Shown: one piece after another, positions 8,812-16,803 of the stretch
How the letters are laid out: the number at the start of each line of letters is the position of its first letter
Numbering within the stretch: position 1 is the first letter of the stretch
From: Roseovarius sp.
Lineage (GTDB): Bacteria; Pseudomonadota; Alphaproteobacteria; Rhodobacterales; Rhodobacteraceae
DNA: 64,000 nt
Direction: 5' to 3'
Assembly (NCBI GenBank): GCA_002720475.1
Contig: PBIL01000002.1
Span: 127,099 to 191,098 of the forward strand
Translations under genes and position numbers: made by a program
Notes under the pieces: generated by a model
What the model was told of the DNA's origin: nothing
The model's input: the letters and a program-made list of their open reading frames with translations, nothing else
Databases searched by the model: none

Positions 8812-10221
8812 TCACTCCGCCGCTGCCGCGGTCGGAGCGGAAGCGCCCGCAAGCCGCGCATGTTGCAGCGCCGCCACCGCGCAGGAGGCGAGCCGCGCCA
8901 TGGCGCTGTCGGAGCGCGAATTGAGGATCACCGGCACCCGCGCGCCGAGCACAAGCCCCGCCCCCTCGGCATGGCTGATATAGGCAAGCTGCTTGGCCAG
9001 CATGTTGCCCGCGTCGAGCCCCGGCACCACGAGGATATTGGCGCGCCCGGCCACCTCCGAGGTAAGCCCCTTGGTCCGCGCCGCGCCGATATCCACCGCG
9101 TTGTCCATCGCAAGCGGCCCATCGACGAGCCCGCCGGTGATCTGGCCGCGCTCGGCCATCTTGGACAGAAGGGCTGCATCCACAGACGAGGCGATCGCCG
9201 GGTTGACAGTCTCGACCGCCGAGAGCACGCCCACGCGCGGCACGTCGATGCCGATGGACAGCGCAAGGTCGATGGCATTCTGCACGATATCGACCTTGGT
9301 GGCGAGGTCGGGCGTGATGTTGATCGCCGCATCCGTGACAAGGATCGGATGATCCTGCCCCGGCACGTCCATCACGAAGACATGGGTGAAGCGCCTTCCG
9401 ATGCGCAGCCCCGTCGCCTTGTCGAGCATCGGGCGCAACAGGTCGTCGGTGTGCAGATGGCCTTTCATCACCGCCCCGGCGCGGCCCTCGTTCACCAGTT
9501 CGCAGGCGCGTCGGGCCGCGGCACCATGGTCGGGCAGCGCGATGATCTCGAACCCGTCGAGATCGGCCCCGATGGCGGCAGCGGCGGCGGCGATCTTGGC
9601 CGGATCGCCGATCAGGATGGGGGTGATGATGCTTTCCTCGGCAGCCTTGATCGCACCGCCGAGCGATTTTTCCTCTTCGGGGGCCACCACGGCCGTGACC
9701 AGGGGCGGCAGCGGGCGCGCCCGGGCCACCAGCGCCTCGAAATGGCGGTGGCGCTGCACGACAAGGCCGGGCACCTCGATGCCCTCCCAGACATGTTTCT
9801 CCGTGGGGGCGATCACCCGCGCCTCGCCATCGACGATCAGCGCATCATCACCCTTGCGCCGCACCTCGGTGGCCAGCGTCACCTGCCCGTCCGGCGCGAC
9901 CGCGCTGACCGTCACGGTGGTGATCAGCTCGTCGCCGGCATGGGCGCGCTCGTGAAAGTTCAGAATCTGCGCGCGATAGAGCGTGCCGGGCCCCGGCAGC
10001 TTCATCCCGAGTACCGCCGAGATCAGCGAGGCCACGAACATCCCCGGCGCGACGGCATCGGGCCGCCCGTCGTGATCGGCATCGTCCTGCGTCAGGTGCA
10101 TCGGGTTGTGATTGCCCGAGGCCGTGGCGAAGACATAGAGATCGTCGGTCGTCACCAGCCGGTTCAGCGACTCGCTGTCGCCGACGCGGATCTGTGACAA
10201 CGGACGGTTCTCGAATCTCAT
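8812..10221 (-). CDS. Bifunctional MaoC-like hydratase / phosphate acetyl(butyryl)transferase
   Basis: This 469-residue fusion has an N-terminal hot-dog MaoC-like domain (about residues 10-140) and a C-terminal phosphate acyltransferase (about 160-460; blocks VMKGHLHTDDLLRPM, VTDAAINITPDL and GLDAGNMLAKQL). The hydratase signature reads SGNHNPMH (35-42): asparagine 37 stands where the R-specific enoyl-CoA hydratases of the PhaJ type have the catalytic aspartate, while His42 is kept. The codon is a clean AAT. The transferase half should convert acyl-CoA plus phosphate to acyl phosphate for the kinase four bases downstream. Its start overlaps the DUF3141 stop (ATGA). Whether the N-terminal domain is still catalytic is open. 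Confidence 0.88.
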   Translation of the reverse strand: MRFENRPLSQIRVGDSESLNRLVTTDDLYVFATASGNHNPMHLTQDDADHDGRPDAVAPGMFVASLISAVLGMKLPGPGTLYRAQILNFHERAHAGDELITTVTVSAVAPDGQVTLATEVRRKGDDALIVDGEARVIAPTEKHVWEGIEVPGLVVQRHRHFEALVARARPLPPLVTAVVAPEEEKSLGGAIKAAEESIITPILIGDPAKIAAAAAAIGADLDGFEIIALPDHGAAARRACELVNEGRAGAVMKGHLHTDDLLRPMLDKATGLRIGRRFTHVFVMDVPGQDHPILVTDAAINITPDLATKVDIVQNAIDLALSIGIDVPRVGVLSAVETVNPAIASSVDAALLSKMAERGQITGGLVDGPLAMDNAVDIGAARTKGLTSEVAGRANILVVPGLDAGNMLAKQLAYISHAEGAGLVLGARVPVILNSRSDSAMARLASCAVAALQHARLAGASAPTAAAAE

Positions 10222-12704
10222 GACGCCTGCTCCTGCTTTTCGGACGCGCGTGCGCGCGCGGCCCGCTTCGTGTCGGCCTGCGCGGCGGGCGAGGGGGGCA
10301 TCCTGGACGGACCCACCGCCGAGAGCGGGTCAACCGTGACCGCCTCGTTGCGCCGCGCCACGCCCAGGACATCGCAGAACCGATGCAGCAGGGCAAGGGT
10401 GCCGGGGGACATCTCCTCCGGGTCGCCGGGCACATAATAGGCCACGCGGATCGCAAGATCACGCTCTTCCGGTGTCATCAGCAGCGCGGGCAGCGTCTCG
10501 ATGGCGCGCTCGGACTCGTAGGTGGCGATCAGCGTCTGTTCGGAAATGATCCGCGCGCGGGCCTCCGCCCCGAGGCTGGCAAAGGGCTCGTCCTCGTTGA
10601 GCACCCGGTTGGAGCGTTCCAGCCGGTCGCGGCGCACGCCCTTGCGGTTCTCGGCCAGCAGCACCAGCATCCGGATCACCGCCTCGGCAAAACCGCCCTC
10701 TTCCATGTGCTCGAGCGCCGCCTGGACCTGCGGCAGCGCGCGCAGTTCGGTCTGGTCCTTGAGGGTGCGGCGCAGCTCGTGCCGCCGCCCGAAGGCCCGC
10801 GCCCAGGGCGTGCCCCAGATCGAGAAAAACGCCAGTTCCACCATCATGTCGCGCTGATCGCGCCAGAGGTCGATCACCTGCGTCGCCGCCTCGATCCAGA
10901 GCGTCTCGGCCTTGACGAAGGGGTTGTCCGGCGCGGCGGCGTGCCGCTCGGCGCGGATCTTCTCGGCCATGCTCTCGACACTCTTCATCGCCGGGTTTCG
11001 CGATGCAAAGACCGCGCGGCTCGTGCGCTGGGGGTGGAGCGCCCGGCCCGCCTCGGCCATCGAGGGTGTGACGGCCGCCTTGACGAGCGGCCGCACCATC
11101 TGCTCGTAGAGCTGCGCCTGGATTTCGGAGCTGCGGGCGACGGCGGCGAAGGGGCGTTCATCCTCGAAGGGGTCGTCGATCGCGCGAATGTCGTCGAAGC
11201 CGCGCTCGACGAAGCTCACGGTGAAGCGGCGTTCCTGCCCTTCGCCCTGCACATCCTCGATGACCATCTCGTAAAGCCCCGGTGCCAGCGACTCGATGGT
11301 GGCCAGCGTCGAGGTCATCTCGGAATGCTCGCGCTTGGCGACCGACCCCGAGACGAAGATGCCCAGATGCCCGACCTGCTCGTGAACCATGTAGACGATC
11401 CGCTGGCCCCGGATGCGGATCTCGGCCACGTCGGCATAGGTCTCCGTGATCCAGTTCAGCGCCTGCTGCGGCGGCGTGATGTTGTCGCCGTGGCTGGCGA
11501 AGACGATGATCGGCGAGCGGATCGCCTTGAGATCGACGGGCCGCCCTGGCTCGAGCCGCGCCTCGTTCTTGACCAGCCTGTTGCCGACGAAGAGCTGTTC
11601 GACGATCCAGCGGATCTCGGGCTCGTTCAGCAGGAAGAAGCCACCCCACCAGGTCTCGAACTCCAGGAACCGGTCGAGGCCCTTGTCGATGTCGCGGTAG
11701 AGATCGACATATTTGCGGAACATCGTCCGCGCCGGGTTGAGCAGCTCGAAATTCTGCACCAGATGCGCCCCGTCGAAGAGTCCGCCACCGATATCCGAAA
11801 GGAACATCGGCACCCAGGCCCCGCCGAACACGCCGCCATTGTAGCGCATCGGGTTCTCGCCGATCCGCCCGGACCAGGGCGCGACCGGTGCCCCGTTGAC
11901 GACGATGGGACCGGTGATGTCGGGATTGGTCGCCGCCAGCAGCAGCGTGGCCCAGCCGCCCTGGCAGTTGCCGGTCACGATGGGCTTTGGCGCGTCGGGG
12001 TGACGGCGCATCACCTCGCGGACGAATTCGGCCTCGGCGCGGGTGACGTGGCTCAGGTACTGGCCGGGTTCCGGCAGACGCCGGAAGGCCACGAAATAGA
12101 CCGGATGGCCCGCCTTGAGCGCCACGCCGACCTGGCTGTCGGACTTGAACCCGCCGATCCCGGGGCCGTGCCCGGCACGCGGGTCGATGATGATGAAGGG
12201 CCGCCTGGTCTCGTCCACGCGGACGCCCTCGGGCGGCAGGATGCGCAGGAGCTGGTAATTGCACGGAAAGGGCAATTCGCGCCCGTCCACCACGACCTCG
12301 TAATCGTAGGCCAGAACCGGCGGGCACTCGGCCGCCTCATGCGCGAGGAAGATGTCGCCGCGCCGGCGCAGCGCATCGAGCGTCAGCACGCCGCGCTCGG
12401 CGGCATCGCGCAGATATTCGGACCAGGCCGCCGCGAGCGCCTTGTGCCCGCCCTCCTCGGTGGCGGCTGCGGTCTGGGCGCGGACCGCCTCGGCAAGCGC
12501 CGCCGCGCGCGCCCCGTGATCGGCCAGCATCCGCTCGCCGTTGCGCGACAGCGACGCACCCAGCATCTGCGCCACCATGCCGCCCTCGGACACCTCGCCG
12601 GAGGCCGTGGCCATTGCCTCTTTCATGCGCGCGGCAAGATCGGATTGCATGTCGAATGCCTCCGCCGCACGGGACGCATCGAGGAAATCGTACAGGTTTG
12701 CCAT
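10218..12704 (-). CDS. DUF3141 protein, PHA-synthase-like alpha/beta hydrolase (paralogue 1)
   Basis: This 828-residue protein belongs to the DUF3141 family, related to polyhydroxyalkanoate synthases. The nucleophile elbow is GNCQGG with Cys247, where PhaC also uses cysteine; the likely acid is Asp407 (FASHGDNITPP) and the base His446 (VGHLGIF), so a full Cys-Asp-His triad is visible. An alanine-rich helical region precedes the hydrolase core (about 130-460) and a long, mainly helical domain follows. There is no signal peptide. It is 14 bp behind fabI and overlaps the MaoC-Pta gene, suggesting action on hydroxyacyl- or acyl-CoA. No biochemical function is known to me for the family. Confidence 0.85.
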   Translation of the reverse strand: MANLYDFLDASRAAEAFDMQSDLAARMKEAMATASGEVSEGGMVAQMLGASLSRNGERMLADHGARAAALAEAVRAQTAAATEEGGHKALAAAWSEYLRDAAERGVLTLDALRRRGDIFLAHEAAECPPVLAYDYEVVVDGRELPFPCNYQLLRILPPEGVRVDETRRPFIIIDPRAGHGPGIGGFKSDSQVGVALKAGHPVYFVAFRRLPEPGQYLSHVTRAEAEFVREVMRRHPDAPKPIVTGNCQGGWATLLLAATNPDITGPIVVNGAPVAPWSGRIGENPMRYNGGVFGGAWVPMFLSDIGGGLFDGAHLVQNFELLNPARTMFRKYVDLYRDIDKGLDRFLEFETWWGGFFLLNEPEIRWIVEQLFVGNRLVKNEARLEPGRPVDLKAIRSPIIVFASHGDNITPPQQALNWITETYADVAEIRIRGQRIVYMVHEQVGHLGIFVSGSVAKREHSEMTSTLATIESLAPGLYEMVIEDVQGEGQERRFTVSFVERGFDDIRAIDDPFEDERPFAAVARSSEIQAQLYEQMVRPLVKAAVTPSMAEAGRALHPQRTSRAVFASRNPAMKSVESMAEKIRAERHAAAPDNPFVKAETLWIEAATQVIDLWRDQRDMMVELAFFSIWGTPWARAFGRRHELRRTLKDQTELRALPQVQAALEHMEEGGFAEAVIRMLVLLAENRKGVRRDRLERSNRVLNEDEPFASLGAEARARIISEQTLIATYESERAIETLPALLMTPEERDLAIRVAYYVPGDPEEMSPGTLALLHRFCDVLGVARRNEAVTVDPLSAVGPSRMPPSPAAQADTKRAARARASEKQEQAS

Positions 12705-12718
12705 TGTGCCCCCAGGGG

Positions 12719-13483
12719 TTACGCGGTGATCGAGAAGCCGCCGTCGATATCGTGCACGCCACCGGTCAGATGACCGGCCTCCCGCGAGGCGAGAAAGGCC
12801 GCCATGGCACCCACATCGTCGATGGTGGCCAGGTGGTGCGTGGGCGCGCGCGACGCGGCCGCGGCAAGCAATTCGTCGAACTGGTCGATGCCCGAGGCCG
12901 CCCGCGTCTGCATCGGGCCGGGCGAGAGCGCGTGGACCGAAATGCCCTTCTCGCCCAGTTCCGCCGCCGCGTAGCGCACGGCGCTTTCAAGCGCGGCCTT
13001 GACCGGCCCCATCATGTTGTAATGGCGCACAACGCGCGACGAGCCGAAGAAGGACATGGCCATGCAGGTGCCGCCCTCGGGCATCAGCGGCTCGGCCAGC
13101 CGGATCATTCTCAGGAAGGAATGCACCGAAATGTCCATGGCCATCCCGAAGCCCTCGGCGGAGCAGTCGATCACCCGCCCGTGCAGATCCGCGCGCGGCG
13201 CGAAGGCGATGGAATGCAGCAGCGTGTCGAGCCGCCCCCAGCGCTCGGCGACCGCCTCGAAGACCGCTTCGGTCTGGCCGGGCTGCGTCACGTCGAGCGG
13301 CAACACGATCTCGGCGCCCAGCGCCTCGGCGAGCGGGCGCACATGCGGCTCGGCCTTCTCGTTGAGATAGGTGATGGCGAGATCGGCACCCTGTGCCCGC
13401 ATCGCCCTGGCGCAACCGTAGGCGATAGACTGGTCGTTGGCGATCCCCACGACAAGAGCCTTCATGCCATCAAGAGAAAACAT
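12719..13483 (-). CDS. fabI: FabI-like enoyl-[acyl-carrier-protein] reductase, divergent
   Basis: The 254-residue short-chain-dehydrogenase-fold protein aligns along its length with FabI: GIANDQSIAYGCA cofactor loop, LDVTQPG, HSIAFAP, DISVHSF, and the catalytic pair Tyr155 and Lys162 (YNMMGPVK). The other conserved active-site tyrosine (Tyr146 of E. coli FabI, in SYLG) is replaced: the motif reads SFFG, giving Phe145. FabI reduces enoyl thioesters with NADH; here the substrate may be a CoA ester, given the operon. The ATG at 13483 matches the family N terminus, although its ribosome site is weak. It heads the six-gene reverse operon. Confidence 0.82.
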   Translation of the reverse strand: MFSLDGMKALVVGIANDQSIAYGCARAMRAQGADLAITYLNEKAEPHVRPLAEALGAEIVLPLDVTQPGQTEAVFEAVAERWGRLDTLLHSIAFAPRADLHGRVIDCSAEGFGMAMDISVHSFLRMIRLAEPLMPEGGTCMAMSFFGSSRVVRHYNMMGPVKAALESAVRYAAAELGEKGISVHALSPGPMQTRAASGIDQFDELLAAAASRAPTHHLATIDDVGAMAAFLASREAGHLTGGVHDIDGGFSITA

Positions 13484-13531
13484 CCCAAAACCCCAAACCC
13501 GATTCCCGTGGAGGGTATTGCCACAATGTAA

Positions 13532-13544
13532 CGTTGCCGCAACG
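13532..13544. promoter_or_regulatory. Inverted repeat between fabI-like gene and divergent DUF3141 gene
   Basis: CGTTGC and GCAACG, a perfect 6-bp inverted repeat with a one-base spacer, sits in the 129-bp divergent control region; further TTGCC and GCAA half-sites lie nearby (13518-13550). It is well placed to control both transcripts. TGC/GCA half-sites recall those recognised by PhaR-type PHA regulators, but that link is inference only. Confidence 0.35.
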
Positions 13545-13612
13545 CAGCAACACCGGACCGCCGCCGGCTCCACCGTCACGCCCTTGTCACGTTCAGGCGC
13601 TGAGTATCGCGG

Positions 13613-16024
13613 ATGCAGATCAGGCGAGAGGGTGACACAGCCGTGACGGACGACAAGCCGCAGGACAACGTTCCGCCACCTCCGGGCGGCGCGCCTGCGC
13701 CGGAAAAAGACTTGCCGGGCGAAGACACGAGGTCACATCTGGCGGAGTTGTCCGCGAAACTCATCGCAATGAATGCCGCGGCCGCCGGTCAGGCCGCGCG
13801 CGCCACCTCCGCCCACTGGGCCCGCACCGCCCGCGCGCTCGCCGGTCTCTGGGGGGGCGCGGCAAACGCGGCCCTTGACATGGCCCGCGCCGATCCGCTG
13901 CTGCTTGCTGCCGCCTGGCGCGACTATGCCACCGATGCCCGGCAGCGCGCGGCCCTGACCGCAGACACCCTGCGCGCGGCCGCGACGGCGGCGGACGCGC
14001 ATGAGAGCGCGGGGCTCAAGCCGGTGCTTGCCTTCGATTATGACATCGTGCTCGACGGAGCGACGCTGCCACGGCCGGTCAACTATGCGCTGGTGCGCAT
14101 CCGCCCACCCGAAGGCGTTCCGCCAACCCGTGCCGATCTGCGCCCCTGGGTGATCATCGACCCGCGCTCGGGCCAGGGCAGCGGCATCGGCGGCTTCAAG
14201 GCCGAAAGCGAGGTCGGCAACGCCCTGGCCGAGGGCCACCCGGTCTATTTCGTGATCTTCTCGCAATATCCCGAGCCGGGCCAGACGCTGGCCGATGTCG
14301 CCGCCGCCGAGGCCGAGTTCCTGCGCCGCATTCGGGATCTTCATCCGCTGACCGACAAGCCCTTCGTGACCGGCAACTGCCAGGGCGGATGGGCCACGAT
14401 GATCCTTGCCGCAACCCGGCCAGAGCTGACCGGACCGATCGTCATCGCCGGCGTGCCGCTGTCGCCCTGGGCGGGGCGGGCGGGGCAGAACCCGCTGCGC
14501 TATCTCGGCGGCTGGACCGGCGGCGCGCTGCCCGCGCAGATGGCCGCCGATCTCGGCGGCGGCCTCTTCGACGGCGCGGCGCTTGTGTCCAATTTCGAAA
14601 CCATGAACCCCGGGCGCGACCTGTGGCGCAAACATGCCGATCTCTTCGGCGAGATCGATACGCGGGCGGAGGACTATCTCGATTTCGACCGCTGGTGGTC
14701 GGGCTTCTATTTCATGAATGCCGCCGAGATCCGCTGGATCGTCGAGAACATCTTCACCGGAAACCGTCTGGCGCGCGGTCTTGCCGTGCTCGACGACGGG
14801 CTCCCGGTCGATCTGCGGGAAATCTCGGCCCCCATCGTCGTCTTTGCCAGCCATGGCGATGCGGTCTCGACGGTGCAGCAGGCGCTGCGCTGGATCCCCG
14901 ATGTCTGGGGCAGCGCCGCGCGTATCCGCGAAGCCGGGCGCACCATCATCTACACCACCCACGAGAGCGCCACGCATCTGAGCATCTTCGTCTCCGCCGA
15001 GGTGGCCGGAGATCATCACCGCCGCATCGGATCGGTGCTGCGCACCATCGAGGCCCTGCCGCCCGGTCTTTACGAGATGACCGTCGCCGAGGGCGGCCCC
15101 GATGCCGCGCCGGTCGTGAGCTTCGCCGCGCGCGAGACCTCGGCCATCCTCGCCCTGTGCGACCCGCCCGAGATGGACGCCGCCTTCGCCCGGGCAAGCG
15201 ACCTGGGCGACTGGCTCACGCGCGGCTATGACCTGACGCTCGTCCCCTGGATGCGCGCGCTGAGTTCGCCCGCCAGCGCCGATCTCTCGCGCCGTCTGCA
15301 TCCGCTGCGGCTACAGAACCGCCTCGCCTCCGATGCCAACCCGGTCATGAGCGCCGTGGCCGAAGCGGCGGTCCGCGCGCGCAGCGAGCGCCGCCCGGTG
15401 GGGCCCGAGAACCCCTTCTTCGCGTTCGAACGCCGACTGACCGAGATCGTCGAGCGCCAGCTTGACCTGACCCAGGCCGCCCGCGAGGCGCTGACCGAGC
15501 TGGGCTTTCTCGGTGCCTATGCCAGCCCCGCCTGGGCCCCGCCCGAGGCCCCGCCGGTGCCCGCACATCGCGCTTCTGCCGAAGCGGCGGCCGATACCGC
15601 CGCGGACATGGCCGTGCTTGCGCGGCTCGACAAGGGCGGGTTCGCGGAGGGGGTGGTGCGCATGTGCGTGCTCCTGTCGCGCGCGGGCGGCGCGGTCCGG
15701 CAGGACCGGATCGAACGCTTCTCGGACATGTTGCAGCGCCACGCGCCGTTCAGCTTCATGACACCGGAGGCACGTCGCCACCTGATCGAGGAACAGTCCC
15801 GCATCGTCGATCGCGCGGGCCCCGAGGCCGAGGCCACCCTGCCCGAAATCCTGCGCGACGAGGTGGACCGCTATCGCGCCGTCAACACCGTCATGGACGT
15901 GCTCGAGATCACCCCGGACAGCGCGCCGGAGCTGCGCGCCGCTTTCCGCGCCTTCCAGTCGGCGCTGCGCACGCGGGCGCGCAACTGGCGCGACGCCCCG
16001 TCGGCGCCCGAGCGCTCCGGCTGA
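13613..16024 (+). CDS. DUF3141 protein, PHA-synthase-like alpha/beta hydrolase (paralogue 2)
   Basis: This 803-residue paralogue of the reverse-strand DUF3141 protein keeps the triad: GNCQGG with Cys256, FASHGD with Asp416 and THLSIF with His455. It shares long blocks with paralogue 1 (GIGGFK, PEPGQ, GGGLFDGA, IRWIVE, FTGNRL/FVGNRL) but diverges in both ends and has a proline-rich N terminus. The pair is arranged head to head around the fabI-like gene, so this looks like an old duplication now under a shared control region. The ATG at 13613 lacks a clear ribosome site; a GTG at 13643 preceded by GAGAGGG is an equally good start. Function is unknown, presumably on related thioester substrates. 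Confidence 0.83.
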   Translation: MQIRREGDTAVTDDKPQDNVPPPPGGAPAPEKDLPGEDTRSHLAELSAKLIAMNAAAAGQAARATSAHWARTARALAGLWGGAANAALDMARADPLLLAAAWRDYATDARQRAALTADTLRAAATAADAHESAGLKPVLAFDYDIVLDGATLPRPVNYALVRIRPPEGVPPTRADLRPWVIIDPRSGQGSGIGGFKAESEVGNALAEGHPVYFVIFSQYPEPGQTLADVAAAEAEFLRRIRDLHPLTDKPFVTGNCQGGWATMILAATRPELTGPIVIAGVPLSPWAGRAGQNPLRYLGGWTGGALPAQMAADLGGGLFDGAALVSNFETMNPGRDLWRKHADLFGEIDTRAEDYLDFDRWWSGFYFMNAAEIRWIVENIFTGNRLARGLAVLDDGLPVDLREISAPIVVFASHGDAVSTVQQALRWIPDVWGSAARIREAGRTIIYTTHESATHLSIFVSAEVAGDHHRRIGSVLRTIEALPPGLYEMTVAEGGPDAAPVVSFAARETSAILALCDPPEMDAAFARASDLGDWLTRGYDLTLVPWMRALSSPASADLSRRLHPLRLQNRLASDANPVMSAVAEAAVRARSERRPVGPENPFFAFERRLTEIVERQLDLTQAAREALTELGFLGAYASPAWAPPEAPPVPAHRASAEAAADTAADMAVLARLDKGGFAEGVVRMCVLLSRAGGAVRQDRIERFSDMLQRHAPFSFMTPEARRHLIEEQSRIVDRAGPEAEATLPEILRDEVDRYRAVNTVMDVLEITPDSAPELRAAFRAFQSALRTRARNWRDAPSAPERSG

Positions 16025-16042
16025 GCCGGGCCGCACCAGCCG

Positions 16043-16582
16043 CTACCAGAAGGACGGATCGGCCAGTGCGGCAACGCAGCGCACGGGTCCGGCAAGCCGG
16101 GCAAGAGGGGCCTGCGTCAGCGGGCAGGCCAGCCATCCCTCGGGCTGCCCGAGCGGGAAGGGCGCGGGCAGGATCTCCTCGCTGACCGGCCGAAAGCCCA
16201 CGCGCCCGTAGAAATCCGGATCGCCATAGGTCACGGCGATGTCCACGCCCTCCTCGCGCAGCGCCGCCAGCCCGTGGACGATCAGCCTCCGGCCGATGCC
16301 CTGCCCCTGGCGGGCCGTTGCCACCGCCACCGGCGAGAGAAGAAACACGCTCCGGCCATCGCCCCCGTGGCCCAGCCGCGAAAAACAGATCGCCGCAATG
16401 ATCGCGCCGCTTTCCTGCGCAAGGAACACCCGCAGGTCCGGCGCGGGGGTCTGCGTGATCATGCGCCGCGCCAGATGTCCGACGGCCGCGCCCTCCTCAG
16501 GCCCCTCGGCGGCAGAGAAACTCTCGGTGAAGAGGGCCACGATCTCGGGCAAACGCCCCGCGGTATCGTCCGTGATATCCAT
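16043..16582 (-). CDS. GNAT-family N-acetyltransferase
   Basis: The 179-residue protein has the GNAT acetyl-CoA-binding motif A, with SPVAVATARQGQGIGRRLI (about residues 83-101), followed by GDPDFYGRVGF, as in YhbS-type acetyltransferases. The substrate is unknown. The ATG at 16582 gives the normal family length; the frame stays open far upstream, but that extension runs through the neighbouring reverse-strand genes. It is separated by 44 bp from the small secreted-peptide gene and lies convergent with the DUF3141 gene. It may be a separate unit or the tail of the sulfur operon. Confidence 0.85.
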   Translation of the reverse strand: MDITDDTAGRLPEIVALFTESFSAAEGPEEGAAVGHLARRMITQTPAPDLRVFLAQESGAIIAAICFSRLGHGGDGRSVFLLSPVAVATARQGQGIGRRLIVHGLAALREEGVDIAVTYGDPDFYGRVGFRPVSEEILPAPFPLGQPEGWLACPLTQAPLARLAGPVRCVAALADPSFW

Positions 16583-16626
16583 GCCTGTCTCTCCGCGCGC
16601 CGGGCACGGATGCCCAGCCCGGCCGC

Positions 16627-16803
16627 TCAGCGCGCGGGCGGCGGCGGGGCCGCGCAATGCCCGCCCGTTGCCGCCAGCCCCGAGCCGAACGCGATCATCG
16701 GCGGCGCGGCGTAGGGGTTGAGCGGCTGCGACTGCGCGTGATCGAGCACGAGCAGCCCCGCCACGCCGAGCGCCACCAGAAGCGTCACGTGCACCCGCCT
16801 CAT
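16627..16803 (-). CDS. Small secreted or membrane-anchored peptide, 58 residues
   Basis: A 58-codon frame starts with ATG overlapping the stop of the YeeE-type transporter gene by four bases (ATGA), the same coupling seen throughout this window. The product has a basic start (MRRVHV), a hydrophobic stretch (residues 7-20) and a plausible signal-peptidase site near AQSQ, leaving a mature peptide of about 34 residues rich in proline and glycine with one cysteine near its end (GGHC). I do not recognise a family. The coupling and secretion signal suggest a periplasmic accessory to the transporter and rhodanese. Confidence 0.55.
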   Translation of the reverse strand: MRRVHVTLLVALGVAGLLVLDHAQSQPLNPYAAPPMIAFGSGLAATGGHCAAPPPPAR

